From Polytrichum commune (Eukaryota > Streptophyta > Polytrichopsida > Polytrichales > Polytrichaceae), in NCBI GenBank assembly GCA_950295325.1, contig OX485806.1:16554001-16618000 (forward strand): DNA of 64,000 nucleotides, in the 5' to 3' direction. A program made the position numbers and the translations under genes. Shown in pieces: positions 1-11,667 of the stretch (position 1 is the stretch's first letter; each line of letters opens with the position of its first letter). The notes below the pieces were generated by a model. The model was not told where the DNA came from. It saw nothing but the letters and a program-made list of their open reading frames with translations, and did no database searches.

Positions 1-1620
1 TCGTGTACGTAACTAATCCTCAAATGTTTGTTGGTTGGTTGCATGGGCACATGTGAGGCAGGCCCTTCACACTTTCAATACAATGATGTATTATGATTAT
101 GACATTTTATGCATATTTATTGGTTGAAGTTACTAGGAACATTTCCATTGTAAGTACTCCATACATGTGGTGGATTAGCTATATGTGCTTTAAGATGAAG
201 CAAGAAGATAGGTGATTAAACTTCCAAGGTATGGGGCAGTCAAAATCACACATTTGTTGTTGGATACCATTTGATAGCATAAACCCTAAGAAAGGTAAAT
301 ATTCTTGCAAAGCAAAGGAGGTTATAACACAAAATGTCCATGTTGTACAACACACAACTAAGCATGATTGCAAACATCTCTACATGCAAAATGTTATTGT
401 GGTACCAAATAGGAAGATGCAAAAGAAATAGAAAGAGTCTTGTGGAAATTCCCACCCACCCACCCTTGTATTGCAATGAAGAAGAAGTTGAAGGATTTGG
501 CCTCTAAAAAGAGGAAGTTCAAACTTTGTAAAAGTTTTGAAAAGTTAGCTCTCAATGCCATGTCATTAAAACATTTGATGGTAAACTCTTACATTAATCT
601 ACCTAGCAATTGTCTTCTTCGTAAATAAACGACTATATGCTCAAAAGATCCTAAATGTACATACATGGAAAGTGGTCATACTTACCATGATGGAAAGGTA
701 ACTAGGTTGTAGATGAATGAAGCAAAATAACCATAGTTACAACTGTGACCCACGTCTCTAACCCATGGTAAAAATAGGGTTTGAAAAACTTACCATATGT
801 AAGAACTCCAATATAAACCCCTAACCCTAAAGGGAGCCTCTTTTTTACCATTCACGCAAGTGTGAGGTGGGGTTGGCTTTATGTATACTCACTAGAGTAG
901 TAGATACGTGTTAAAAGTGAGAGAAATTAGGGTTAATCACCAAGAGGAGTTTTCTACTTAAAGAGCCCCAATCATGGCCAAGGAACATGTTTGAACACCT
1001 CATATGTCATTATGCAATGAGTGTTGTAATTTGAAACACTACAATGCATTTGATGTAGTTTAAATGTGTGTGACATGGATAACAATTGGGTCATGATGTT
1101 ATTTACCTCGTGTACGTAACCGATTCTCAAATGTTTGTTGGTTGGTTGCATGGGCACATGTGAGGCATGCCCTTCACACTTTCAACACATATCAGTGATG
1201 TATTGTGCTCAATAGCTTCTATACAATGCAATTGGACGAAGTTACTAGGAACTTGTACCCTAGTAAGAACTCCATAGTTGTTAAGGTAATGTTACATATG
1301 TTTCTAGCGAAGCAAAGGGTGTTTGATTGAACTCCCAAGCTACATGACATTCATACTCAAACCCTTGTTGTTAGATGTCATTGAAAGATAGTAACCCTAG
1401 GTATGGTATACATCCTTGCAAAGCAACCTTGCCCAATACACAACTTGTGGATACCTTACCATGCACATACTTAGCTACATTTTAAAACAAACATACTTCA
1501 CCATGCATGGACATACTTCATTACAAGTGTGAATGTTGAAAAAAAAGTTCAAAGAGTCTAGTTGAAATTCTCACCACCTTTGTCATGCAATGAAGAAGAG
1601 TTTGAAAGGATTATTTTGGG
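1..1620. repeat. Direct duplication, offset about 1.1 kb, open at the left edge
   Basis: Bases 1-505 recur at 1108-1620 in the same orientation. The best match starts at tcgtgtacgtaac and runs through the shared ggttggttgcatgggcacatg block. Later blocks also match in order: gttactaggaac, a ccttgcaaagcaa-type block, and gcaatgaagaagaag. The copies differ by many substitutions and indels. Copy 1 begins exactly at the window edge, so more units may lie to the left. The 600 bp between the copies holds no gene I can support. Confidence 0.8.
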
Positions 1621-1622
1621 GA

Positions 1623-1625
<3 letters not shown>

Positions 1626-1660
<35 letters not shown>
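1626..1660. repeat. (CT)n microsatellite
   Basis: An uninterrupted CT dinucleotide run lies just downstream of the second copy of the 1.1-kb duplication. Confidence 0.95.
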
Positions 1661-1818
1661 AGAGTTATAGGTCAACCCATGGATTTAAAGGTTTTGTGGA
1701 TTTGGAAGTGCTGAAAATAAGGCCACAGACCTATCAGCGTGTATGTTTGACAAATCTCGTTCGACGTTCAACTTCAAATCCAAAGTGTCACGTAACATTT
1801 TTCAAAAACGAAAATGAA

Positions 1819-1977
1819 TGTCAATTGACATCTACATTCCACCCTAAAATATCACTTCAATGTCACATGCCTAGTAGCATGTATCATTTCGTTTTCTAAC
1901 ATGTCAATTGACACGTGGTGTTTCTCTTCACAAGTCACACTACATGCCAGAATCTGAATTGTGCGTGTCAATTGACA
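1819..1977. repeat. Three copies of a perfect 12-bp palindrome
   Basis: The self-complementary 12-mer TGTCAATTGACA occurs at 1819-1830, 1902-1913 and 1966-1977, with 83 and 64 bp between starts. No gene is apparent nearby. It could be part of a decayed transposon terminus or a cluster of protein-binding sites; the sequence does not decide. Confidence 0.8.
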
Positions 1978-2477
1978 TGCAATTTATTTTTGTGCAATTA
2001 GTTCTTGCGTGTCAAATATCAAAAACTTGCATTTTTTTTTTTTGGGTCAAAAATACACACCGAGGTCGATCAAGAAGGAGTGTATGTATATAGGTCCACA
2101 TAATAAAGGACCAACGTACCATCGTTCCATTGCCTTGAACGTCAGTGCAGTGGCACTAGCTATGAGTGAGGAAGGTACTAAGGAACGCATTTCTCGGGTC
2201 CCATGTTCTAAGGGATAAGGGTGTGACTTAGAAGCCAGTGTGGAATCCCAAGTACAGCCTGCCACTAATAATGAAGGGCGCCATCCGAATCTTAAGTCAT
2301 TCACCACCTGACTAGTACTCCACCATAGCCGCATCTTCATGAAAAGAAAAAGAAAAAAGAAAAAGTCAAATAAAAGAGAAAGCAAGCGGTGTTTTCACTA
2401 CCGTTTGTTGGCCTTAAGTTGTTCAAGGGTTGCCTCGTGATGCATGATAAGTGGTCTCCTTTTTGGGAGAGAGAGAA

Positions 2478-2530
2478 GAGAGAGAGAGGGAGTTATTGCA
2501 CACGAGCGTACTTTTCATTCATTCAATATT
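2478..2530. mobile_element. MITE arm (GAGAG...ATCCAACATA family)
   Basis: A GAGA run is followed by gggagttattgcacacgagc and a Cattcattcaatatt-like end. This matches the left terminal arm of the full element at 44140-44363. No opposite arm was found nearby, so this is probably a fragment. Confidence 0.5.
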
Positions 2531-5137
2531 AAGGGCTTTGAAATGGTATGCGATTCGAAAGTTGTTTTGAGTTGAGTTGACACCAGAATCAATATCAAAG
2601 ACTTTGGATTAGTCTAGCTAATGCTTAGTAGGAAATCCATTCCTCAAATTCTTCCTCTGTCTCTATTCTCTCTTCATTTTTAATATATGGTATGTAAGCC
2701 TTGTGTGGTCATTTACTAATTTTGAGCACATGTCTTAGAGTGACATATGGCAATGCTTGTAGTTAAGAATGGACATCGTAATACAATGTTACGATGAGAT
2801 TGGACTATGGTCAAAGAAATGACAAAAATCTCTACTCGCAATTGCTTACTAGATGAAACAATCCCTACTTTGATCCAATGGCCAAACTTGCATGTGTAGT
2901 CTAAAGTGTCCGTGATGGAATTCTCGTCAAAAGTCAAGCACGAGGGGTGAAACATAAGAAAGAAATAAACCTAAAGTTTCATAGGAAACTATTTGTGTGG
3001 AGTGTGCCTCTCATGTACTAGGACCTTTAGATAAACACACCTTCAAAGAGTTTTCCCTCCTATTCTCAACCTCGGTAGAGTTTGATTATGAGTTTGATTG
3101 TTTTCTCGTGGCATTATGCAAATTGAACTTGAGAACATCGTTGGTGGGCATGACTTGTCTATATTAAAAACATCAGCTAACACATCAAAGGCAAGATGCA
3201 CCTCCAAACAACGTATGGTTACACCCATCACTTTAGAAACAACTCTAATAAGAGCCAGACGCCTTATAGCTCACAAACATGTGAGTTGCAAGCCTCACGA
3301 GGGTAGAGGGTGCCGGAACCACATCCTAAAACCATGTGCGTGCTTGATTTTGAGAATGTCCACTGCCTCAACATTATGCTCTGCTAACAATGTTGGGTGT
3401 TTATCAATAAAACTATGGACCCTTCTAATATAACATTATTTCGTGGGGCCAAAATTATGCCATGTAAGGTGCTAGAATTGTACCTTATGAATGCTTGTTG
3501 TAAGTAGATTCAGCTTCAAAAATGAGTGATATTCGGGTGAAGCATCGACATTGAATATTATTAGAATGAATCGGTTTACATCAACTCAATAATGTTACAG
3601 ACTTTTGCATACATGGTTCAAAAAAAGCATACTTCAATGCGCCGAAACCGTCTTTCATTTGCTAACAAGAATCACTACACCCACCCACCCACCCACACAC
3701 ACACACACATATATATATATCAAGAGTATATGTACTCGACGCTAAAAATGACATGATGGGCTTTAGCACCACCCGCCACATTAATAAAGTAAGAAGTATG
3801 GGCGCCATCCGAATTTTCCGCCTTTTTGCAGGCCATTTACAACAGGCTCCTGCCACATCTTTACAGGCTCCTACCAGAAAGTAGCGTAGCCCATTGCTCC
3901 AAGTCCTTGAGTCTGTCCCTCCGCCTCTTTTTGTTCTCTCTCTAAGTTAATTTCAGCAGATTGTACTTGGGGTTCGTTNNNNNNNNNNNNNNNNNNNNNN
4001 NNNNNNNNNNNNNNNNNNNNNNNNNNNNNNNNNNNNNNNNNNNNNNNNNNNNNNNNNNNNNNNNNNNNNNNNNNNNNNNNNNNNNNNNNNNNNNNNNNNN
4101 NNNNNNNNNNNNNNNNNNNNNNNNNNNNNNNNNNNNNNNNNNNNNNNNNNNNNNNNNNNNNNNNNNNNNNNNNNNNNNGGTCATTATGAGAGTGAGCTAT
4201 GATTTGGGGGGCTGGGGGGGGGGGGGGGGTATATACATAATCATAATTCATGCACAAAAGGAGACTAGGAACCCTCGACGTTCCCATGGGGTGCACCATG
4301 TTCACTTGCTTTAAGATCGTGGGAACACAATAGGGGTACGAATTATGACTATAGGTTACAATATATACATAAGGCTAAGATTTTTTAAGATTTTTGTATG
4401 TTTTGCAATGTTTTCAAGGTCATCCAATAGGGTTAATGCATCACGAAACATAATAATGTCAAAAGAGCCAAAAGTAATGCAACAACCTAAAATAACGTTT
4501 TCACCATTTCATGTTGGTTTGTGAGTACGATTATCATGGAAATTGACGTGAGGCTAGGAACATACTTCATTTAGACTTTGTGGCACCACGTGTAGTAAGG
4601 TTTTCATGTTTCCCATAAAATATCAAATTTGTAAAGGGTGTTGCATTACTTTTGGAATCATTGTAGGTGTTTGATGAAGATAAATAACCAAATTAGGCAT
4701 GTCTACCTTTAATCACATACTCAACTCAAGAGTCATTTCTCTCATCATATCATTTATGTTGGAAAGAGGGTATTACCACGTACAAATATACATGTCATTC
4801 ATCCAACATAAACGCCTTGAAGTAATGTAGGGTGGTAGCAGGAACGGCGGGACATAATTAAAAAAGAATCAACCCTATATTTGTGGAAATCAATGAGTCA
4901 AATGGCATAAATGGAAGGAAAAATAATCGTGAAATTATCCACCTACAAGGAAACTTGATGTGTTATGAAACGAGTCCAAAGTCAACAACTCACATGTACT
5001 GACAACATTGCCTATCACACACATTCACTTTGACATTCACACCAAGTGAAGTTGGCATTCAAGGGTTCGAAAAGCTTGAGAAAATTGGAGTCTGCTAGAG
5101 AATTGTGGGGAAAACCTAGTTAGGATATGTCATGTTC

Positions 5138-5171
<34 letters not shown>

Positions 5172-7466
5172 TTGCCTATTTTGTTATAAATGCTTTTAAG
5201 GATTGCCGAAGCCTCTTTTACAAAAATAGTTAATTGTTGGGCAAAATTTGCCCATCCTACTATCAACCTAGGATAGTATACATCTTGGATGCTACTACAC
5301 CTTGACCTCCATAGTGTCACCCTCCATATTGTCACTCCCTCTCTTATATCTTGAAACCCTAGGAAATGGATGTGCTCAATTTAAATCTCCCTCCTTGTTG
5401 TCACACTTCCCTCCCATATATCACATGGTTTGACATTAAAATAGTCCACCAAAGAATTCAAACCACGCGCTTGCACACATCACGTTGTCACTACTGCAAT
5501 GTTGACTTTTTGTTATTCCATACTATCACATGCACTTTGGTTGCCACATGTGTGAGATTAGGGAGGAGGTTAGAGTGTATTTTAAAGACGATTTGAAACT
5601 AGAATTAGCTTTGAAGATCCCGAATGACCTAGCTAGCTAGGCTACTTGAAGTCATTGGAGATGAACCGGTCACAAAGCTTTAAAGGGCCAAGTTTTTAAT
5701 GTTGGATGGATGAGAGGTATATATCCTTGTAGTACGTGATAACATAATTCCCTCTCGCCCATTAAGTTATGTTAGCCTTTCCCCCAGTTGCCGTGGCCAA
5801 TGAACGAGCACCCATGCACTTTGGCAGAGGATTTGTACCAACTTTAATTTGCCTTTACTTAAAGAAGCTCCGTCCATCCGTCCCGCCCATTTTGAACTAA
5901 GAAATCAACTACCGTATTGAATAGGCGCCACTCATTTCAAACACATATACCTAGATATACGTAAACACATTTTCAAAATGGTTCTTATTATACACCTCCT
6001 AATCTCACATTGTTAAGAACTAGTAAATGTTTAGGCCCATTGGAGTAGAGGCGTCCATAACCGATCACTCGATACACTTTGTCCCAAATGTGGAGAAGTG
6101 TAAGACATTTTTTGTGTAGGAAGATAGAAATTAGGAGGATCGTAAAAGTTTCACTAAATTTATTCCTTATATTAAGATTATTATGAATTCGTGAAGCCAA
6201 AATTGGGCCGAACACATGATCAATGTCCAGGGTTTGTCAATACCACTCATTCGGAGACGAACTCCTCCTCACTTTAGTACTCAAAACCGGGGACATGTGT
6301 CATGACACTATCAATTTCATGGTGATTCCAAAACTAAAGGTGGGGACTTAGGGTTAGTTTCCATGTAGGTCATTTCACCGACCATATTCTAGCAGAAATG
6401 TAGATTCCATCCGGTGGCATCTACATTCCCACTAAAATCTGGTGGGCAAAGCGACCATACATGGGAACTGTGGAGTGTGGAACCATGTTCTTACCCACCC
6501 ATAGAATGAACTTACCAAAGTTAGTCCCAACTGGATCGAAATTTATGACACCCTATAGACTCCCGATGGGGTCATGATCAAGAATAGGTGGTTTGACTCT
6601 CTAAGTACCACACACGTCCCATCTTGAAACTTGGCAAACCATGATGAAGGCTAAGAACATCGGGCTCCCATTCACGTCAATGTACACAAACATGGATGGA
6701 TGTTGTTTTCCATTCAACTTAAATATACATCAACAAACAACGGATGTCTTCTTCCTTCCACTTGGATAGCAACCTTGTTGGCCTTACAAAACCAATGCGT
6801 CCAAAACCCATCATATTTTAGTTTCGCCCTATTTAAATATGATTTTTTTTATTTTTTTTAGTATGGTACCGATCATTTGCCATGACACTCACTTATTTCT
6901 CGCCCACATAACTTACATGAGGGTTTGGTAGCGGTCGAGACGAAATTCCACACCGTTCGGTTTTGTTAATTAATACTCAGCTTAATTATCACATTGAATG
7001 TCATTGCTTGCTAGCATGATCTGTATAACTATATAACTATATGATCTATATATAGCATCAATGCATTGATGTCGATGCACAGACAATGGCAAGAATAATC
7101 GTCGAACATCACCTCTATCTCCTCACGATGGCCTTTAATTTGGTCGCGTGTGTAAATTAAAATGGCTCTACCAGGAATGACCCGAGTTCCAATGCGGCCA
7201 GCCAACAACTCCAAACCAATGGCCCTTCATTAAGCAACTACACTAAATATCATATTTAGTGTGGCTTACTATTTGGAATTATGCAATGCTATAATTGTCT
7301 ACTGTGCATCTCATTGTTTACCAACCATATTTGAATTGGTTGTTTGGACACTATAGAACGTTAACACCTTTACTTGGTTAAAAGAATACATTAAGAGTAA
7401 AAAGAGATAGGAACATGTAACTCCAAACAGTAAATCACACTAAATATCATATTTTGTGTACTGTAT
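2531..7466. other. Intergenic, no gene seen
   Basis: AT-rich sequence without an open frame that resembles a known protein. It includes (CCCA)n/(CA)n/(TA)n microsatellites near 3676-3720, the assembly gap, a (CA)n run near 5142-5170, and a MITE-like right end near 5697-5755 (ttggatggatgagagg ... ccctctc). Another ACACTAAATAT palindrome sits at 7240-7265. ORFs here are short and compositionally random. Confidence 0.6.
3979..4178. other. Assembly gap of 200 N
   Basis: Exactly 200 Ns, a conventional scaffold-gap size, so the true length is unknown. A G homopolymer follows shortly after at about 4203-4229, which may explain the break. Apparent ORFs crossing this gap are artefacts. Confidence 0.98.
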
Positions 7467-7681
7467 GATCGGGGAGAACTAGCAGTTAGTTGCAGATTAA
7501 CCGGTTGAGTTTGAGAAATAATAAGTGGTTGAAGTTCATCAAGAACGTAGGATAAATCACCGATCCCTTTAGAGGTATCTCATGGAATATACCTCAAATT
7601 AATATAGAAACACCGAAGGATGTCGTCAACATGTGAGCGGTTGGACTTGCAAACACAAGCTAGGATCTCAACCGATCACTG
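7467..7681. mobile_element. CCGGTT-rich MITE, copy 1
   Basis: First of four related about 200-bp copies (others at 8340, 35454 and 36714). All share GATCGGGGAGAAC near the start, an AACCGGTTGAGTTTGAGAAA-type block, CACCGATC in the middle, and GGATGTCAACATG then TAGGATCTCAACCGA near the end. This copy has lost some CCGGTT motifs and its right end is not clear. Confidence 0.7.
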
Positions 7682-8248
7682 TTCCGCAATCTATTGCCAA
7701 GTTATATTTTTAGGAACAGAATGTAGAATGTCGGTAATGAACCGTGTTTTTCATGGACGAAGAAGTTGCAAACACACTCAAAAACAAAATCACAAGATCT
7801 GGACGAGATTGTCGAATGTTATATACAAAGTGTGTACAAATCCAATCAAAATGAGTATGTTCAATCCACGTGTGGATGGTAGATTCATCACTCTGATCAT
7901 TGTAGCCAGCGTTGATTGAGAGAGAGAGAGAGAGAGATTAATTAATACATACACAAATTAAGAAGATGAAGAAGAAGAAGAAGAAGAATCTTGGAATCCT
8001 TGAAAACGGTCTTGTGAGGGAAGCAGTCAACGGCATAATATATAGTGTAGAACATAATTGTAACTGTGGTGTAGATCTACTAGAAGGTTTACCAAATCGT
8101 TCAGAGAAAATGGGCATTAACTCAAACAGCATGCCATGAAGCCCGATGATCAATAATCGCTCGGTACTTAGTCTAATTACTGCTTCTTTAGGGATCTGAG
8201 GCAGAGTTCTATTTATTCAAGCCCCAAAGCCACTTTTCAAATGAAATG

Positions 8249-8325
8249 AAGTTGATTCTCGAGTCCGGGAAGTTAAGCCAGAAGGCTCATTGGGACTAAA
8301 AGTACATCAAGATGGTGTTGAAACC
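8249..8325 (+). repeat. Dispersed segment with faint 5S rRNA resemblance, copy 1
   Basis: About 65 bp (agtccgggaagttaagcc ... aaaagtacatcaag ... ggtgt) recur at 24483-24545. The order CTCCGAAGTTAAGC, then AGTAC, then GATGG-TG is also the order in the middle of plant 5S rRNA. Only that part resembles it, so this could be a 5S-derived element or coincidence. It directly abuts the second CCGGTT MITE. Confidence 0.35.
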
Positions 8326-8339
8326 GGCTAAGAGCCAAT

Positions 8340-8534
8340 GATCGGGGAGAACCGGCAGTTAGTTACAGATGAATTAGTTGAGTTTGAGAAATAACCGGTT
8401 GAAGTTCAATACTTCATGCAAATTACCGATCATACTGGTGGAATTTAATGAAGGAAAATTGGAGGATGTCAACATGTGACTGGTTGGACTTGCAAACACT
8501 AGGATCTCAACCGATTATGCCCAAAAATCTCCCC
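8340..8534. mobile_element. CCGGTT-rich MITE, copy 2
   Basis: The clearest copy for terminus calling. It starts CGGGGAGA and ends TCTCCCC, giving a short imperfect terminal inverted repeat. The interior carries AACCGGTT, TACCGATC and ATGTCAACATG blocks shared with copies at 7467, 35454 and 36714. It has no coding capacity. Confidence 0.75.
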
Positions 8535-8543
8535 AATCACTGC

Positions 8544-9037
8544 TAAGGGCCACTTCACATGCAAGCCAAGAGCCGTGACCATGAAATTGTGAGAGCCCAA
8601 AAGAAAGTGTCCAAAGGCCGTCCCAAGATCATGTAGTGTGGTCAGGGATCCTCAAGTATAGTGTGAAGCCATATGTGAGCAGGCCCTCAACCACATGTTG
8701 TTTCAAGAAATTTCTATTCATGCAGGTCCTCACACATGATAAAATAGAATAAACCAACGGTTGTGAGTGTTCGGAGTGCCATGGTCTCCCGGTTTTGTGT
8801 TAGGCCTACCTCCAAGAGGCGATTTTTGAAAATCGTCCAAGTGACCATGAAACATGATCCGTTTGATGCCACGTAGGAATCCATGTAGACTTTACATCCA
8901 TCTTGCATTCACATACTCCGTTGGTCCCTCAAGCGTGGTGTGAAGCGAACTTGGACCAGCTACACCTCGTCCACCGATGAGAGTGCTTGAAGTGAATTGA
9001 TCATGGGCTCTCAGTCTCGTGTGTGAAGTGGCCCTAA
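8544..9037. mobile_element. Tourist-like MITE (PIF/Harbinger type) with TAA target duplication
   Basis: The element runs from 8547 to 9034 between two TAA trinucleotides. Its termini are GGGCCACTTCACA and the exact reverse complement TGTGAAGTGGCCC, a 13-bp perfect inverted repeat. A 3-bp TAA/TTA target duplication is the hallmark of PIF/Harbinger-mobilised MITEs. The interior has no open frame. The GGGCC..TTCACA ends resemble those of the 13.5-kb and 25.3-kb elements. Confidence 0.85.
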
Positions 9038-9589
9038 CTCCCTAGAGTGGTGTAGTGCGATAGCCTCCGTGAGGTAGAGACAAATTAAAATCCTCGTCGG
9101 GCGCCCGTGTCTACTGACTTCAGTTTCGACTTCACACAATACTAATCTTAGAGAATTATAATGAAGTTGTTCGTTGGATTATGGGAGAGGTATCCAACAT
9201 TTAGAGAAGGCTAAAGGTTCATGGTGTCTACGTAAACTCGTCCATTGCGAAGGTGAGAATGCACTAAATTATGTTATAACATGCAATTGTCTATTCTTAG
9301 CTAATGTGACTACAGAAATAAGCTCAAAGACCCCATATTAGTCTAGTGATGTCAAATTGGAATGTATCGGCCCTCAATCTTGTAACAAACTTCTCTTAAC
9401 GGAGCCCCTTCACCCTTGATGGATGACTTAATGTAGGTGCCACGAATCTCAAGCCTTTAGAGAGTTGTATCTCCATGTACAAATACAATAGGCCTCTTAT
9501 CTTTGTATATGCCATCTCACAAGGGAGTCACGAGGGAAATAACGTAGGTGGAATTTAAATGATTACATTTTCCGATTAACCAATTCCTC

Positions 9590-9850
9590 TTGGGATAGGA
9601 AACATGCGATTAGTACAAGAAGGTTTTTGTGCTCATTAAATGGTCATACAAGTTCCTCCAATTATTACGATTATTGAGCCTAGAATGTTTATCGTATTTT
9701 GAGCATGGAGTTCAATCTCTTCCAATCATGTGTCTTTTTGGTATTTGTTTTTGGAGCCACACCAAACCACACATAATTCAAGTATACGTCTCCTAGTAAG
9801 GAAAATAATTGAATAAGGGTTATCTACCTTGTCACATACAAGCAAACATG
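9590..9850 (+). repeat. Dispersed TTGGAGCCACA-type repeat, copy
   Basis: Ordered blocks (GGAAACATG.GATTAG, GTCATAC..GT, GAGCA..AGTTCAATCTCTT, TTTTTGGTAT.TGTT, TTGGAGCCACA, ACTCAAGTATA-like) recur at 10440-10640, 22925-23220, 27060-27250, 44925-45270 and 49720-50070, and inverted near 40780-41010. I see no protein-coding frame. It looks like a non-autonomous mobile element or a solo terminal repeat. Confidence 0.6.
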
Positions 9851-11482
9851 TCATCCACCCAATGCACAATGTGATAGTTCAAATAGAATGCGCAAGAAAA
9901 TATGACCATTTGTATAGAGTATGAACAACATTTGTTGATGAAAGTGAATACATTGTCAATAAAAAGAAGATAAATTTTGTTTCTAGATGTTTTATCATGC
10001 ATACAACATTATCTTAGTGAAACCTATACTAAATTTGAAACAATATGATACAATCATCAATTTCTATGTAATGTTTACTTCATATCTAAATCATGTTTAT
10101 ATTGATTCAACATTTCATTGTGTTTAATTTTTTTAGTGATTAGAAACAAATGTTCTCAACAAATATTCTTTGAAGAGAAGCACCATTTGAGGATTGAAAG
10201 TCAATGTTTTCTTGAATATAGAATTGCCTTCGGGTAAATTGTTCATTGGTTACAAGAGGTTGGCTATGAGCTCCATAAGTAGAGAGCCATAAGTAGTTTT
10301 GTAAACTTAACTTTACTTCTCAAGATGTTAATGTGAAGTACCATGAACACTCCCTCTCAAAAAAATATTAAAAAAACTCTAGCAAAAAAAAGGAATGATG
10401 TGTCAACCACGACGTGGTCTTGTTAGGGTTAAACATGTGATTAATTACAATTTTTAGCAAATCCTAAAGGAGACCATATTTTTTTTCAAGCTTATGAATA
10501 TATAATTCATTGTCAAAATGAATATGTCCTCTCCTTCTTAGATGATCATATAAGTCACTCGCTTATGTTGATTATTAAACCCACATGAGAGACTAGCTCT
10601 TAAACATGCAATCCAATCTCATTCAGCACGTAAATCCCTAAGTGACCCAAAGTAACCAAAATTTGAGGTTTTTTGCTTGTTTTCCATAGGTGAGGATTCA
10701 TGTTTATATATATTTTTGAGTTCACAACTGGGAATGTAGATGGGAACCTAAGCCATCGTTTTTTTAAAAATCATTGGCTCAAGGAATGCCCCGTAACATT
10801 ACACAACTCCTTGGTTGCGTTTCATGGGCGATGTATCACATGAGCATAAGTCTCTTCTGATTATGGGATTCATCATATATGAAGAACACTCATGTTGTAA
10901 ACTATGAACTTTTCAGCAAACAAATATACAAATATATATATACACAAATATATCAACCTTTTTCTTTGAAAAACGACCATCATGTAGTGCTAGTAATATA
11001 TTATGCCAACTAGGATTCTTGAGTTATGTTTGAGGCCAACCTTCAAAGCACAATTCAAATTCCCTTTTGGAATTTAAAATATCATAGAGTACTTCATCTC
11101 GATCGATTGCTCTTGGAAAAAAAGGCGAGAATTTTTAATCATGTTCCATATTTGACATCTACGAATCTTGAGGTTGTGACTTTGTCATATACAAACGATT
11201 CTCTTGGTTCATCGGGGCAAGTACAAGGCCTCCCAAATAATCCAAATCGAGACAAACGTTCACATGGAAAGCACGGAGTGTACAAAATACACTTCATGAT
11301 GTCAAGCACCGAGTCCCACCTCGTTTGCAGCCCATGCCAATCCATCACCCAAAACATGTGAAACGTGAACCTCGAAAATTTTGAGGATGTTGTCAATGAA
11401 CCTCTCCCCACAAAAACCTTAAAAGCTCGACAACATGAAAATATCAAGGGTTTTTTTTTTGAGGAATAAGGTGATTCAAAAA
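9851..11482. other. Intergenic, no gene seen
   Basis: Very AT-rich sequence with a further degenerate copy of the TTGGAGCCACA-type repeat at about 10440-10640. An ORF of 111 codons at 11026-11361 has an equally long antisense ORF and no motif I recognise, so I do not call it a gene. Confidence 0.5.
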
Positions 11483-11667
11483 ACCATGGTCCTTTGGTAT
11501 GAGATGATCTTAAACTACCGGATGATAGTGGAAAGGTACCTAAACAAAACGGAGTGGTTGGCGGTTCAATTCCTGGCCGGAAACCGTCTCTCTACTTGAC
11601 GGATGAATTAGCTAGATGGTCAAGTGCCTCATGTGTTCCAACAAAGAAAAAGAAAGACCATGGTCCT
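11483..11667 (+). mobile_element. tRNA-derived SINE with 11-bp target-site duplication
   Basis: The 11-mer ACCATGGTCCT flanks a 163-bp insert (11483-11493 and 11657-11667). The insert carries a box-A-like GATAGTGGAAAGG and, about 35 bp later, a box-B-like GGTTCAATTCC. It ends in an A-rich tail (aacaaagaaaaagaaag). A bipartite Pol III promoter, A-rich 3' end and flanking duplication are the defining features of a tRNA-derived SINE. There is no open frame. Confidence 0.8.

Noticed and set aside
2047-2385. 112-codon minus-strand ORF
   Set aside because: Starts in a low-complexity AAAAG/TTTTC tract, has no domain I know, and lies among repeats.
3871-4314. ORFs on both strands across the N run
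   Set aside because: They are made of unknown residues from the 200-N gap; no real reading frame is shown.
11564-11574. Functional tRNA gene at the box-B match
   Set aside because: No acceptor stem or cloverleaf can be formed; target duplication and A tail show a SINE.
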